Shown here: positions 1 to 8,561 of the stretch, piece by piece
How positions within the stretch are numbered: position 1 is the first letter of the stretch
How the letters are laid out: the number at the start of each line of letters is the position of its first letter
DNA from: Phoronis ovalis
Taxonomy: Eukaryota; Phoronida; Phoronidae
DNA: 16,769 bases
Direction of reading: 5' to 3'
NCBI GenBank assembly: GCA_028565635.1
Contig: JAOXYB010022848.1
Span: 1-16,769, forward strand
The notes under the pieces: model-generated
Told to the model about the DNA's origin: nothing
Database searches by the model: none
What the model saw: only the letters and a program-made list of their open reading frames with translations
Position numbers and translations under genes: made by a program

Positions 1-789
1 GACCTGTACTTACCCTGTACCAAATACGAAGATGATCTGACGAAAGCTGAAGCCGTTATAACAACACAAAGAAAAGGGTACATATGCCGATGATGCCGCA
101 TAGGGTACGGCTATATGCCCTTTCACTATTACATAATGATGGGCATAAAAAAGATAATATGTGACATCCATCCTACATCTAATAATCTAGCACAGGCAAC
201 AATAAAAGCAGAGCCAAGATTTTATGTAGGGGTACCAGCATAATTTTGACAAGATTCTGCACTTGCCACTGTCAAAAATTCTCGATCCTTTCATAAGCTT
301 GATAAAGTAAATTATCAAAACAGTTGGCAGTTTGTCTAGGAGCAATTATAATTTCAATTGATGCACTTATAAGTTTGATGGCTTGGAATGTCTAAATAAT
401 TCAAATATTCTTAAATAATGTAAAGTTTGAGTCTTGGTAAGTCTTCTGACAGAAGCCATTGTCAAGTTATTGAAAAAGTTGGCACTCTAGATCTGCGTTT
501 TATGATGTACTGTAAAAGAGAATTACTGGCACTTGTGCATTCAACAATACTTCATGTGTTAATCAGCTTATCTGTCATAACATTAGTATTAAATACTGTT
601 TTAAACTTAAATGACAACCCATTTACATTTTTGGTAATGCCAACTTTTTCACAGGCTTACTGCGTAAAGATTCAAACTGACAATTATGCAATAATTCCTT
701 GACAATGTGATAAATATTTTGCACTGTGAACAGTTATCTTGTGACAAGCTTTCAACTTTAACTCTGGTATTTGACATTTAGCACTTTAC
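1..789. other. Left-edge intron of the ARH gene
   Basis: This lies downstream of ARH exon 7, and no GGDADTN-type exon is found in it. It holds a GC-richer patch at about 80-125 with GGGTAC and ATGCCG repeats in both orientations. It also has a perfect 14-base inverted pair at 471-484 and 638-651 (TGAAAAAGTTGGCA). The 91-codon open frame at 427-702 begins at TTG, looks like nothing known and lies opposite the gene strand. Confidence 0.6.
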
Positions 790-951
790 CTCCATAATCA
801 ACTTCTGCATTACATATCTAAAATCTCTGTCTTTCTGGAATGCCCAAAATCCTGCACCAAGTGTCTTATATGTATAACCAATTTTCCCAGGTTCACTTAG
901 ATTCAAATCTCTCAAGTGTTTAGGAAACATGTGTGTTCTCAATTCTTTCTT
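790..951 (-). CDS. ARH gene exon 7 (last in window)
   Basis: 54 codons, phase 0 on both sides, acceptor ATATTGCAG and donor GAG|GTAAAG. Encodes HLRDLNLSEPGKIGYTYKTL and GAGFWAFQKDRDFRYV, ending KLIME. In this family the next residues are GGDADTN. They are not encoded in 1-789, so at least one further exon lies off the left end. Confidence 0.92.
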
Positions 952-3900
952 CTGCAATATTATGAAAATTAATTTTATTGTGATAATTCTTTTCTCTTAA
1001 AAAATATATATTAAATTAAAGCTGCTTCAGGAAAGATTATTTAATCTTAATAAACAAGTAAGCAAAACCTGACTCTTTAAGGGTGACTGAGTACAGCTAG
1101 GCACAATTTATTGGAACTATAAACTTCCTGTCAAATTTTGAACAGTTATAATTATTAATGAAAGGATAATATATTTAAAGTATACATTTTTGGAAAGACA
1201 CTATTAACTGGAAGAGAATTTTTTATACACCTGATTAAGCAATCAGTAAGGTGGATGTTTTTTGGGGAAAAAACTTTTGAAAATATAAACTTTTTAAAGT
1301 AGTTATATTTTCTTTAAAATATAACTACCGCACTCCTGCTGATACAAAGCTGCCACTTATCTAAAATTACTTTCAAAGACAGATCTCTAACTTATGTTCA
1401 AAAGTTTTGATCCTTCAAAATGCAACTGACAGAATTTTTTTTCTATTTTTCTTAATTTGACATCCATATTTAGTTTGGAAGAACATTATTTCGGAACAAA
1501 GCACAATTTTGAAAATCTGAGACACTTTATAGGGGATACCTGTTAATTTTGGCTAATTTTCTATTTCTATAATATGCATGGGCATCGGAATTTTGAAATT
1601 TGTGTATTGAAAAAAGCGAGTCCCTACTTATTATATAAAATAATATAAACATTAGCATGTGCCCAGCCTGTTTTCTGCATATATTATTTTTGTAATATCT
1701 TTACACATTAAGCTTTGGCTGTATACTATTACCCAAGTGAGCACAAAAAACTCATTAAAGTCCTAAAAAATAACAAATACACATTTTAGTTAATATACAT
1801 TTTTGCGTTATATATGTTGTTGTGTTATATATGTAGAATCTTCGAGGAGACCATTTGATACTGGGTAAATATTTTGATACTGAGTAAAGATTTTGATACT
1901 GAATAAAGCTTTTGATACCAGGTACAGATAATAATCACTTACTAATTTTAAAGTTAAAATTTTACCCCCCAAAAGGGACTGAGTTCAGTCTGTATAAAAA
2001 TGTGTAAAATAACATTTTATATTCCTTTTGGTAGTACCTTGCCAAAAATGTGTACTTCTATTAGTCTTTTTATTTAACCATAAACTAAATGCCAGCTCAA
2101 AATATATATAGTGTGAAAAAACAGTACCAGCAACCTAGTTGATAATTTCAATGTACAGGCCTATTAAAATAATTCAGAAACCCAGTAGCTATTTTCAAAG
2201 TCAACCTCCATGTAGCTACTGTTGCAATAACTATATATTTATTGCACGAAACATGAGTCCACTTGCCTAGTATTTAAGGCATGAAAGTGTATGTACTGAC
2301 TGAGGTGTGTTTGTTCATTAGTACTGAGTCAGACATGAAACTTTGCCATGTACCCAAAGAACCTAAAAATCAGCAGACAGAGAAACAGATGTAGCACAAC
2401 GTTTTCTGGAAATGAACCATTATGTACTCAACTGGATAGAATTAAAACATTAAGACAATTGGTCCATTGCTTGCCTTGATGGCCTTGTAAGGTCTCAAAC
2501 TATAAGCACTGCTTGACTGCAAGTACACAGACCACAGGAGTATTACCACCACAAGGGAAGAAAACAGACTATAACTATAAGATATAAAATGTGCCACTTC
2601 GAATACCAAGCCACAGCAGAAATTGCTCCCATGGCATTTAATGCTGGAAGACACATACTGAACAAGCACAGAAGCATATTTAATAACAAGTGCGAAATGC
2701 AAAAAATATAGAGAGACAGAAGGACAGTATCTCAAGATAGAAAAAAATGCATATAAAGAATACACAGGATATAAACAAGAGCGCAATACCTCAGCATCTG
2801 TGGTTAAATAATTGCAGGCAAAATTATAGCTCCTTTCAGCAATAACTTCTGTTTTATAACTGCCATCTTTCTTTAAACACTCTGGTCTCTTTTGTAACAT
2901 CATCGCTATAGCTGTTGTCACAGCAACACAAGAGGCTACACATCTGGAAAAATGAAAAAGAATAATATTTCATATTGTACCCACTGGGTTGGATTATATA
3001 TAAACAAATGTAAGATTACAGGGTGACATGAAATGTACAGAACACCACACAATATTTTTTACAAAATTTTGACTCATCAACTTTAACGAAAAAATATTTT
3101 ATTTTTCTAAAGCTTTATTTTCTGTTCTAGTTGAAATACTTAATTGTGGTCAATTTGATCAAGTGTTGTTTGAAAAACTTGCCTGTTTGGGATATTATCA
3201 CTATAATAATTTATTATTGCTACGCAACTTTTTTACATTTTCAAACCAAAGCTGTGTCGTAAGATTTATTTTAACTCTAAAGTTACTCTCTTTAGCATAC
3301 CTGCATGTTTTTACACATGTTTAACTGGGCCAAGCTTTTTTTTGATCTCAGAGGAGAATTTCGAACCAAAGTATGAATCTTCACCTATGTTGGCTACCAG
3401 TAGTAGAAAAAAAATAATATCAAAGCAGTTTTTATTTTTGAGTACATATTTGAGTTTATTTTTGAAAAGTGCAAGTTGTTGTATTGCTAAAATAGAACTG
3501 CAGAAGTGACAGCATTCCAAAAGTGTTCGGTTTATTTTGTGTCAGCTTGCCCCCTTCAGATTCTACCCTTTCTTGGACTTGCAAAAAATACCCTTTCGTG
3601 GACTAAATATTGAACTTGGAATATGGCGATATGATCTAGATTCCTAGTTTTCGTGTCTTTGTCAGAATAATCAACTGATTAACAAATACAATGGACAACC
3701 CTTTCCTGGACTAAACTTGATAATATGCATCCCTTTCCTAGACTTAGAAAAGGATATCATTTCCAAGATCTCCTGGATGAAAAATGTGAAAAGTATACTC
3801 TTTATGATGAATCCTCCAGATTGACCTTTATAAGATGTTAATCCCCCAGGGTTTGTTCACCGAGACTGAAAAATATTTCCACCATGTGGAATTAAAGTTG

Positions 3901-6900
3901 CACTTAGGTTCTATATATTGCCAAAATTTTAATCAAAGCGAATGCTCCCTCTGGTAGGAGCAACATTATATACATGCAGTGCGCTAATATCATATTGTAA
4001 GTATCTAAACAGTCTACACCAACTGAAACCACAATTAAGAGGTTAATTCAAAACAATGCATCATTAATTACTAACTTAGTTAGATATTTTAATGAAACCT
4101 TTAGACAGTAAGTGCAGAGTCTTAAAAAATGTGACAACTCAAACAATTAAACTGAAGTCATTTCACTAACATTTGTACATAAAACTATAATTGAATTACG
4201 CTTACCTGGGATCATGATGCGTGGTCTTGCAGATATCAATGGTATTTGTGATAACAGCATTTATATCATTATACTGGTGTATACCAAGAATTGATGTCCT
4301 CATAACACCTCCATTTGGAGCCGGCCAGCGGCCTAGACTTCCCATTTCCTCCCATATAGCTTTAGAAGCCTTTAGTACAAGAATGATTAATCTTTTTGTC
4401 AGAAGTTCTGTATTATACACAATCATAATCGAGACATGATATGTAGTGTTCCTTACAAAAAAACTAATTAAGATCTTAAGGGAATACCATGATTGTACTT
4501 GCAACACTAAGCAGTACTAGCGCAAATATTTTTAAATACTGCAATTTAATGTTTTAATAGATTTTTGCAAGATATAATGGTTATTTCACCAGATAATAGA
4601 ATCTCTTAGAAGTAATACATACTAGGTGTGGGTCTGTCTTGTATTCAGGATGAATCAATACAGCATGTGTAGTTGTACCAATCCCCATTCCTCCATAATC
4701 TCCAAACTCGGGCATTCCATGCTTTCTCCAATAATCCAATTTCTGCCCAAAATCCTGTCTATTTACCTACAGAAATATAACTATATTTATTCCATCTCTG
4801 TTTATTCGAAATAGACAAATTAATAAAAATATCAGTTAAATGTTACTTTCAATCAATACAAACAATAAATTAATTAACAGAATTATACATTTTCTGAAAG
4901 ACATATGTTATAATTAATCCCTTCAAGTGTTACCTAATTAAATGTGGAGACCTTGTTAAGACTTCTTCAAATTTAAACTACAATGTCCAAGGTTATCACT
5001 TGATAATTATGACGTCATCTTCGCACATACTTTAATGTTGCATAGAAATTCAAAAGCAGTTTTACATGAAATTTGTGTTACTCAAACTTCCATTTGAATT
5101 AATAGCCAACTGTTCTTCGCTGATCACTTACTTTTCCATTATTTTCCATGATAGATTTCATTATGAGTATCATTTGGTCAGAATCATCTGTCCAGTCACC
5201 ATCCTTCCACCGACAACGATGACCATCATTCACTTTCATGGAATACTCCAATTTACCCCCTGCGTAATACTACAATAGAACAATCATAAACTTGAAATAG
5301 TCGTATTTCATTCAACTCATACTGTCTTTAACAGAATTAGTATCCTGGGACTAGTATTATTATGTAAACCTACTGCCTACATTGTGGTTTTAAGATGTCA
5401 TTTGTACATAGGGGGTTTTAACATGTCTTACTCATGTATACAGTAAGACATGTTAAAACCTCTGAGGGAGGCACCATTATTCAAAGTGGTTCATGCTACC
5501 AAATGGGGTACATTTTTTCAGGGTTACTGATTGCAATGGGTATGTATTTCCACCTTGGATGCTTATGATAAGATAAAGTTTAATTCATTATTGCTTATGA
5601 TAAGTTGGCAAAAACAAAAATGCATACAATGCAGGATCAGTTTTTCCTAACTGTTTTAATTTTATTCATACACAGTGTATGGCTCTCTTTAGACATTAAT
5701 ATGCTTTAACCAATCAGGATTTTTATCGAAAGGTATATTTAAAGCCACCGGGTACTAACCACAAGGTATATTTTTAGCCATAGGTTGATAACTATTGGTT
5801 AGAGTTTTGGGACCTTCGACTTCATTACCAAAAATCCCGGGGGGGTGGTCAATATGAAAGTGGGTACCCATGTTCCAACATGACTTTTCAAAAAAGCCCC
5901 TAACAAAGTGAAATTCTGCAAAAATACACCCCTAAGGAAGCGATTTTCTTTTTTTAAATACACCCCTAAGGAAGTGCTTTTTTGAAAAAATACACCACTA
6001 AGGAAGTGGATCACGTGATACCTGGACCCTGACCTGACCAATCGTATGCCGTGTTTTAAAAGGTCATTCTCAAAATACGAAAATAGCATCAATTCAGGAA
6101 GCAACTTTCATATGATGGGGAATACACATTCTGGTAAACATATCTGGCGGTTCGAAAACATACCCTTTCACGCGAAATTTTGTTGGAACATGCGTACCCA
6201 CTTTCATATTGACCACCCCCCGGGCCAAAAATCTTCCACTGTATCCCCCTCCTGGGGTAACACTTGACAGGTATACACCAGTTCTTTGCTGGTGTGAACC
6301 AATAAGAATTTTTTTAGATTTGTTTGCAAATCTTAATAATGAAATGTGAAATGTTCAAAGAGAATGGCCAAGCTATATACACCTCTTGATTCAAATTTCC
6401 AGAAGTTTTATTACCTCTGCTGCTTCTTCCTTCGTCATAAATTCAGTGAGCAATCCCATTGCATCGCCAATGCAGTTACCATAAATAGTACCACTAATGT
6501 GATCTTGTAATTTCTGAATAAGAAATACAACAAAGGTAGAGTGAAAACACCTACTGTAAAACCGAAAGTAAAACAACAGTAAAATTGTTTTAGGCCGATG
6601 TTAATTATGCCTGCTAGTATAATCGGCAAACGCAGTTATGTCGGCAACATACAAGAGGATGCTTTTACAGCATATGGTATCAGTTCTTATCCAGTATTCC
6701 AGAGACTGGCAAGTCAGCTTGTTAATGTTAAGGGTTGCATTATGAATTACTCAATTAGTTTCACTTTCATTTTCCCAGGTTAGGTATTTAAAAAACAATC
6801 GGAACATGATCGGAGTAACAGTATCTCTTTACTTCATCTCTATGCAGTATTCTACATAGCGTAAATATAGAAACAACGAAATATTCGATTACTCGAACAA

Positions 6901-6939
6901 TTAAATTACCTCATCATCAAAATTCTTCCTGCTTGCCAT
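790..6939 (-). CDS. ADP-ribosylglycohydrolase (ARH/DraG family), 7 exons, 3' end off window
   Basis: Spliced minus-strand gene: join of 6910-6939, 6415-6513, 5132-5269, 4623-4766, 4206-4369, 2790-2943 and 790-951, giving 297 residues in one frame. The family removes ADP-ribose from proteins or related conjugates in a Mg-dependent reaction. Visible family motifs in order are GNCIGDAMG (about 22-30), GDWTDDSDQ (about 66-74, the first metal-binding acidic cluster), PNGGVMRTS, THHDPRCVAS across a splice junction, and GKIGYTYKTLGAGFWAF. The usual last motif, GGDADTN-like, which supplies the second set of metal ligands, is absent from 1-789 and should lie in an exon beyond the left edge. No signal peptide or membrane segment is seen, so it is probably cytosolic or nuclear. 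All six junctions keep frame and all introns are GT/AG. The exact substrate (arginine, serine or other linkage) cannot be told. Family assignment is very secure; gene name is left blank. Confidence 0.93.
1085..1560 (-). repeat. Interspersed repeat, copy A
   Basis: Diverged copy of a family that recurs in opposite orientation at about 7880-8315. Matching blocks include TTATTGGAACTATAAAC followed by TGTCAAATTT, GATACAAAGCTG, and TTCAAAATRYAACT followed by a T-rich run and TTTTTCTTA. Lies in an ARH intron. No coding capacity seen. Confidence 0.75.
1854..1929 (+). repeat. 19-bp tandem repeat, four units
   Basis: TTTGATAC recurs at 1854, 1873, 1892 and 1911, an exact 19-base period. Unit consensus is TTTGATACTGRGTAAAKAT, and the fourth unit is more diverged. 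It is a short minisatellite inside an ARH intron. Confidence 0.9.
2790..2943 (-). CDS. ARH gene exon 6
   Basis: One base plus 51 codons, acceptor TTTTCCAG and donor GAG|GTATTG, ending in phase 0. Encodes CVASCVAVTTAIAMMLQK and YNFACNYLTTDAE. The helix-rich CVAS-x-VAVTTAIAxM run after DPR is typical of the family. Reading through the donor leads into intron sequence with no family resemblance. Confidence 0.92.
2944..4205 (-). other. ARH intron between exons 5 and 6, with dispersed CCCTTTC motif
   Basis: Non-coding stretch of 1.26 kb. At 3565-3580, 3590-3607, 3698-3716 and 3730-3746 a motif of the form ACCCTTTCnTGGACTnAA is repeated four times with uneven spacing. It looks like a remnant of a dispersed repeat. 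No exon is needed here, because exons 5 and 6 join perfectly across it. Confidence 0.75.
4206..4369 (-). CDS. ARH gene exon 5, NGGVMRTS and HHDPR motifs
   Basis: 54 codons plus two bases (phase 2 end). Encodes ASKAIWEEMGSLGRW, then PNGGVMRTSILG, and ends TTHHDP plus AG, with donor CAG|GTAAGC. The first A of the next exon completes AGA (Arg), restoring the family motif H-x-DPRC. The acceptor is probably CTAAAG|GCT. A second AG eight bases further in (TCTAAAG) is less likely because it breaks the frame. Confidence 0.93.
4623..4766 (-). CDS. ARH gene exon 4
   Basis: 48 codons, phase 0, acceptor TTCTGTAG and donor CTA|GTATGT. Encodes FGQKLDYWRKHGMPEFGDYG followed by GMGIGTTTHAVL, the stretch lying between the TDD and NGGVMR motifs in this family. 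The exon begins GTAAAT right after the acceptor. Confidence 0.92.
5132..5269 (-). CDS. ARH gene exon 3, WTDDSDQ metal-binding motif
   Basis: 46 codons, phase 0, acceptor TATTGTAG and donor AAA|GTAAGT. Contains KLEYSMKVNDGHRCRW, then GDWTDDSDQ. The T-D-D of this motif binds Mg in characterised ARH enzymes, so the first half of the active site is intact. Confidence 0.95.
5414..5460. repeat. Perfect 18-bp stem, 11-base loop hairpin
   Basis: GGTTTTAACATGTCTTAC at 5414-5431 is followed after 11 bases by its exact reverse complement at 5443-5460. It would fold in the ARH pre-mRNA or in any antisense transcript. Origin as a small inverted duplication is likely; a functional role is not shown. Confidence 0.92.
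5836..6224. mobile_element. MITE, about 389 bp, with 8-bp target-site duplication
   Basis: Inverted ends of about 45 bases, 5836-5880 and 6181-6224, share CCCGGGGGG-TGGTCAATATG, then AAAGTGGGTAC and CATGTTCCAACA, with one indel and one mismatch. The direct repeat CCAAAAAT flanks both sides (5828-5835 and 6225-6232). An 8-bp duplication is usual for hAT, P and Merlin-type elements, so this is a non-autonomous DNA transposon. No transposase is encoded. It is GC-richer than its surroundings. Confidence 0.87.
5890..6006 (+). repeat. Tandem repeat of about 33 bp inside the MITE
   Basis: AAATACACCCCTAAGGAAG occurs at about 5922, 5956 and (CACCACTAAGG) 5988, with a weaker copy near 5890. Read on the minus strand, the near-33-base period gives an 11-residue repeat in the 101-codon frame at 5799-6104. 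I consider that frame a by-product of the repeat, not a gene. Confidence 0.8.
6415..6513 (-). CDS. ARH gene exon 2, GDAMG motif
   Basis: 33 codons in phase 0, acceptor TTATTCAG and donor GAG|GTAATA. Carries ISGTIYGNCIGDAMGLLTEF, the N-terminal signature of ADP-ribosylglycohydrolases (G-x-GDA-x-G followed by an acidic residue). Confidence 0.95.
6910..6939 (-). CDS. ARH gene exon 1 (start exon, 10 codons)
   Basis: Encodes MASRKNFDDE and ends GAG|GTAATT, phase 0. The start has A at -3 and G at +4, a strong eukaryotic context. It joins directly to KLQDHISGTIYGN, which is where this family begins its first conserved motif, so the short exon is credible although it is only 30 bases long. An out-of-frame upstream ATG overlaps it (see the uORF entry). 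Confidence 0.82.
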
Positions 6940-6946
6940 TTTGCAT
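6917..6946 (-). promoter_or_regulatory. Overlapping upstream ORF at the ARH start
   Basis: An ATG seven bases before the assigned start opens a 9-codon frame (MQNGKQEEF, then TGA) that overlaps the first coding exon out of frame. If the transcript begins upstream of 6946 it could lower translation of the enzyme. The transcription start is unknown. Confidence 0.35.
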
Positions 6947-7730
6947 ACTTACTAGTACTGCGCGTGTACCAGATTTTACAAATTGATTCAGAAACTAACG
7001 CGAGAGGGCGGGTGTGGTTTGAATCCGGAAACGAAGTATTCAATCCAGGTCTCCAAACAACCAAGAGTTCTTGGCAACATTTCGTACTCATCGGTGTCTT
7101 GTATGTTTTTGAATCGTTTTTTAACAGTTGGGAACAAAATTACGCAAGGGAGCGAGTGTGGGCGACATTAATAGTAACTTTTAAATCGGAACTAGGACAA
7201 GCTGTAGTAGTTTACAAAACTGTCCACTAACCATTGTTGCTAGTGTTTTATCCGGTTTTATATACTGTGCCAATCTCGGTATATTTTTTCGTTAATGCTA
7301 ACGTCTTGCCTACTCGAATTTGTGGTTTTCAAGAATTTTGCAAGAGCACACCTTGAAACCGAATCGTTAGTTTCCCAGTTACAACGATTGCGATCGATAG
7401 GTGGCGCCTGCTACGTGGATACCACATTTATAATCCATTGCGTCCAATAGGTGGCACACATGTAAGTTTTTAATTGAGGAAAACATGGTAAATAATATCC
7501 TTCCGAGACAAGACTTTGGAACTTAGTTTTAATATATTTCTTAAAAATAGATCTTCTTACGTGTTCCTCATGCCCAACTAAATATGCAAGCAGGTTAATT
7601 AACAGGTGTTTAGCGGCAAGTAGGTGTTTGTGCTAATTTATTAATTATACTCATCGTTTTTGAATGTGGCTAGTGTGTGGGGTAACTTTTACACATTTTT
7701 AACTTCGAGGTAAATTTGAGTAATTTAGTT

Positions 7731-7754
7731 CTGAGACTAATATATTAGTCTCAG
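7731..7754. repeat. 24-bp perfect palindrome
   Basis: CTGAGACTAATA is immediately followed by its reverse complement TATTAGTCTCAG, with no spacer. A dyad this long is unlikely by chance. It could be a dimer-binding site, a cruciform site or a repeat terminus next to copy B. Confidence 0.93.
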
Positions 7755-7879
7755 GTTTAGTTAAAAGATAAACTAGTACGTTTTTTGGAAAGGTACTGGC
7801 GTAAGGATTTTGAAAAATACTACTTGTCTTTATGATTATTATGTAATCATCAGGGAGAACATTTTTGGTTAAAACTCAC

Positions 7880-8315
7880 TTTTTTCAAAACACAAATTAT
7901 AAGCCCGACTCTCCCACAGATGAGCTGAAACTTGACCAACATTTACTTCTAGGAGTAATCTTTAATAAAGATTTTTAAATTATGCTCTGTTTTTAAATGA
8001 TCAGATATAGATGTGCTTCAAAAAATATGGGTGTAAGAAAAAATGAAAATTTTCTGGTAGTTATATTTTGAAGCATTATAACTTTTAAATTAAGCAAAAA
8101 AAATGTTTAAAGATACACTTAAAGACATCCCTATTTGAACTTAATTTTGGCCAAGTTTCAGCTTTGTATCTACAGGGGTGTTAGAGCTAATTTTTTTGAA
8201 GTTTGCCTTTTCAAAAATGTGAACTTTTACCCAAAATGGTCACCTAATGATTATTTTTCCATTTAAATTTGACAAAATGTTTATAGTTCCAATAAGTTGT
8301 GCCAGATACATGCCA
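7880..8315 (+). repeat. Interspersed repeat, copy B
   Basis: Reverse-complement relative of 1085-1560. Shared blocks are AAATTTGACA followed by GTTTATAGTTCCAATAA near 8266-8297 and CAGCTTTGTATC near 8160. A partly inverted pair (GAGCTGAAACTTGACCAA at 7922 against TTGGCCAAGTTTCAGCTT at 8147) suggests an internally folded element. Borders are approximate. Confidence 0.75.
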
Positions 8316-8561
8316 CCTTAATTTCATAATTAATTAAGCAACAGTAGTACAAAATACTTTTTCATAACAGTGCAGCAATCGTTTTTCTATACTTTCAGTT
8401 TGTTTACTTTTTGCTTTAGTCAGAATAGATGTTTAATGCTCACGACAAAATGATTCAAGTGAAAGTTGTGTCTAAAGTGGAATTTAAATATACGACAAAT
8501 GATGCTATTCTTTATCAGGTTTGAGTGCAATTTATATTGTAAAAGACCTTCCTATTTTATT

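Larger units (their letters stand above)
952..2789 (-). other. ARH intron between exons 6 and 7
   Basis: Non-coding stretch of 1.84 kb carrying interspersed repeat copy A and the 19-bp minisatellite. Nothing else supportable is visible. The part of the 159-codon frame below 2790 is exon 6 read through into this intron. Confidence 0.85.
5270..6414 (-). other. ARH intron between exons 2 and 3, host of a MITE
   Basis: Intron of 1.15 kb. From left to right it holds an 18-bp hairpin (5414-5460), two copies of GCTTATGATAAG (5561 and 5593), two copies of AAGGTATATTTWWAGCCA 33 bases apart (5730 and 5763), and the MITE at 5836-6224. Confidence 0.85.

Noticed and set aside
427-702. 91-codon plus-strand open frame
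   Set aside because: Starts at TTG, has no recognisable domain, no splice context, and lies in the antisense of an ARH intron. AT-rich DNA yields such frames by chance.
2442-2789. Hydrophobic C-terminal half of the 159-codon minus frame
   Set aside because: It is read-through of ARH exon 6 past the donor GAG|GTATTG. The family sequence resumes at 951 in the same phase.
5799-6104. 101-codon minus-strand frame with 11-residue repeats
   Set aside because: It is almost wholly inside the MITE and its repeats follow the 33-base DNA repeat. There is no sign of selection as a protein.
7010-7035. GTGGTTTGAATCCGG resembling a tRNA T-arm
   Set aside because: No acceptor stem, D-arm or anticodon arm can be laid out around it.
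6964-7230. 88-codon plus-strand frame opposite the ARH 5' region
   Set aside because: No domain recognised and it probably covers the ARH promoter and 5' UTR on the other strand. A weak internal duplication (ACGCGAGAGGGCGGGTGTGG near 6999 and ACGCAAGGGAGCGAGTGTGG near 7141) explains part of it.
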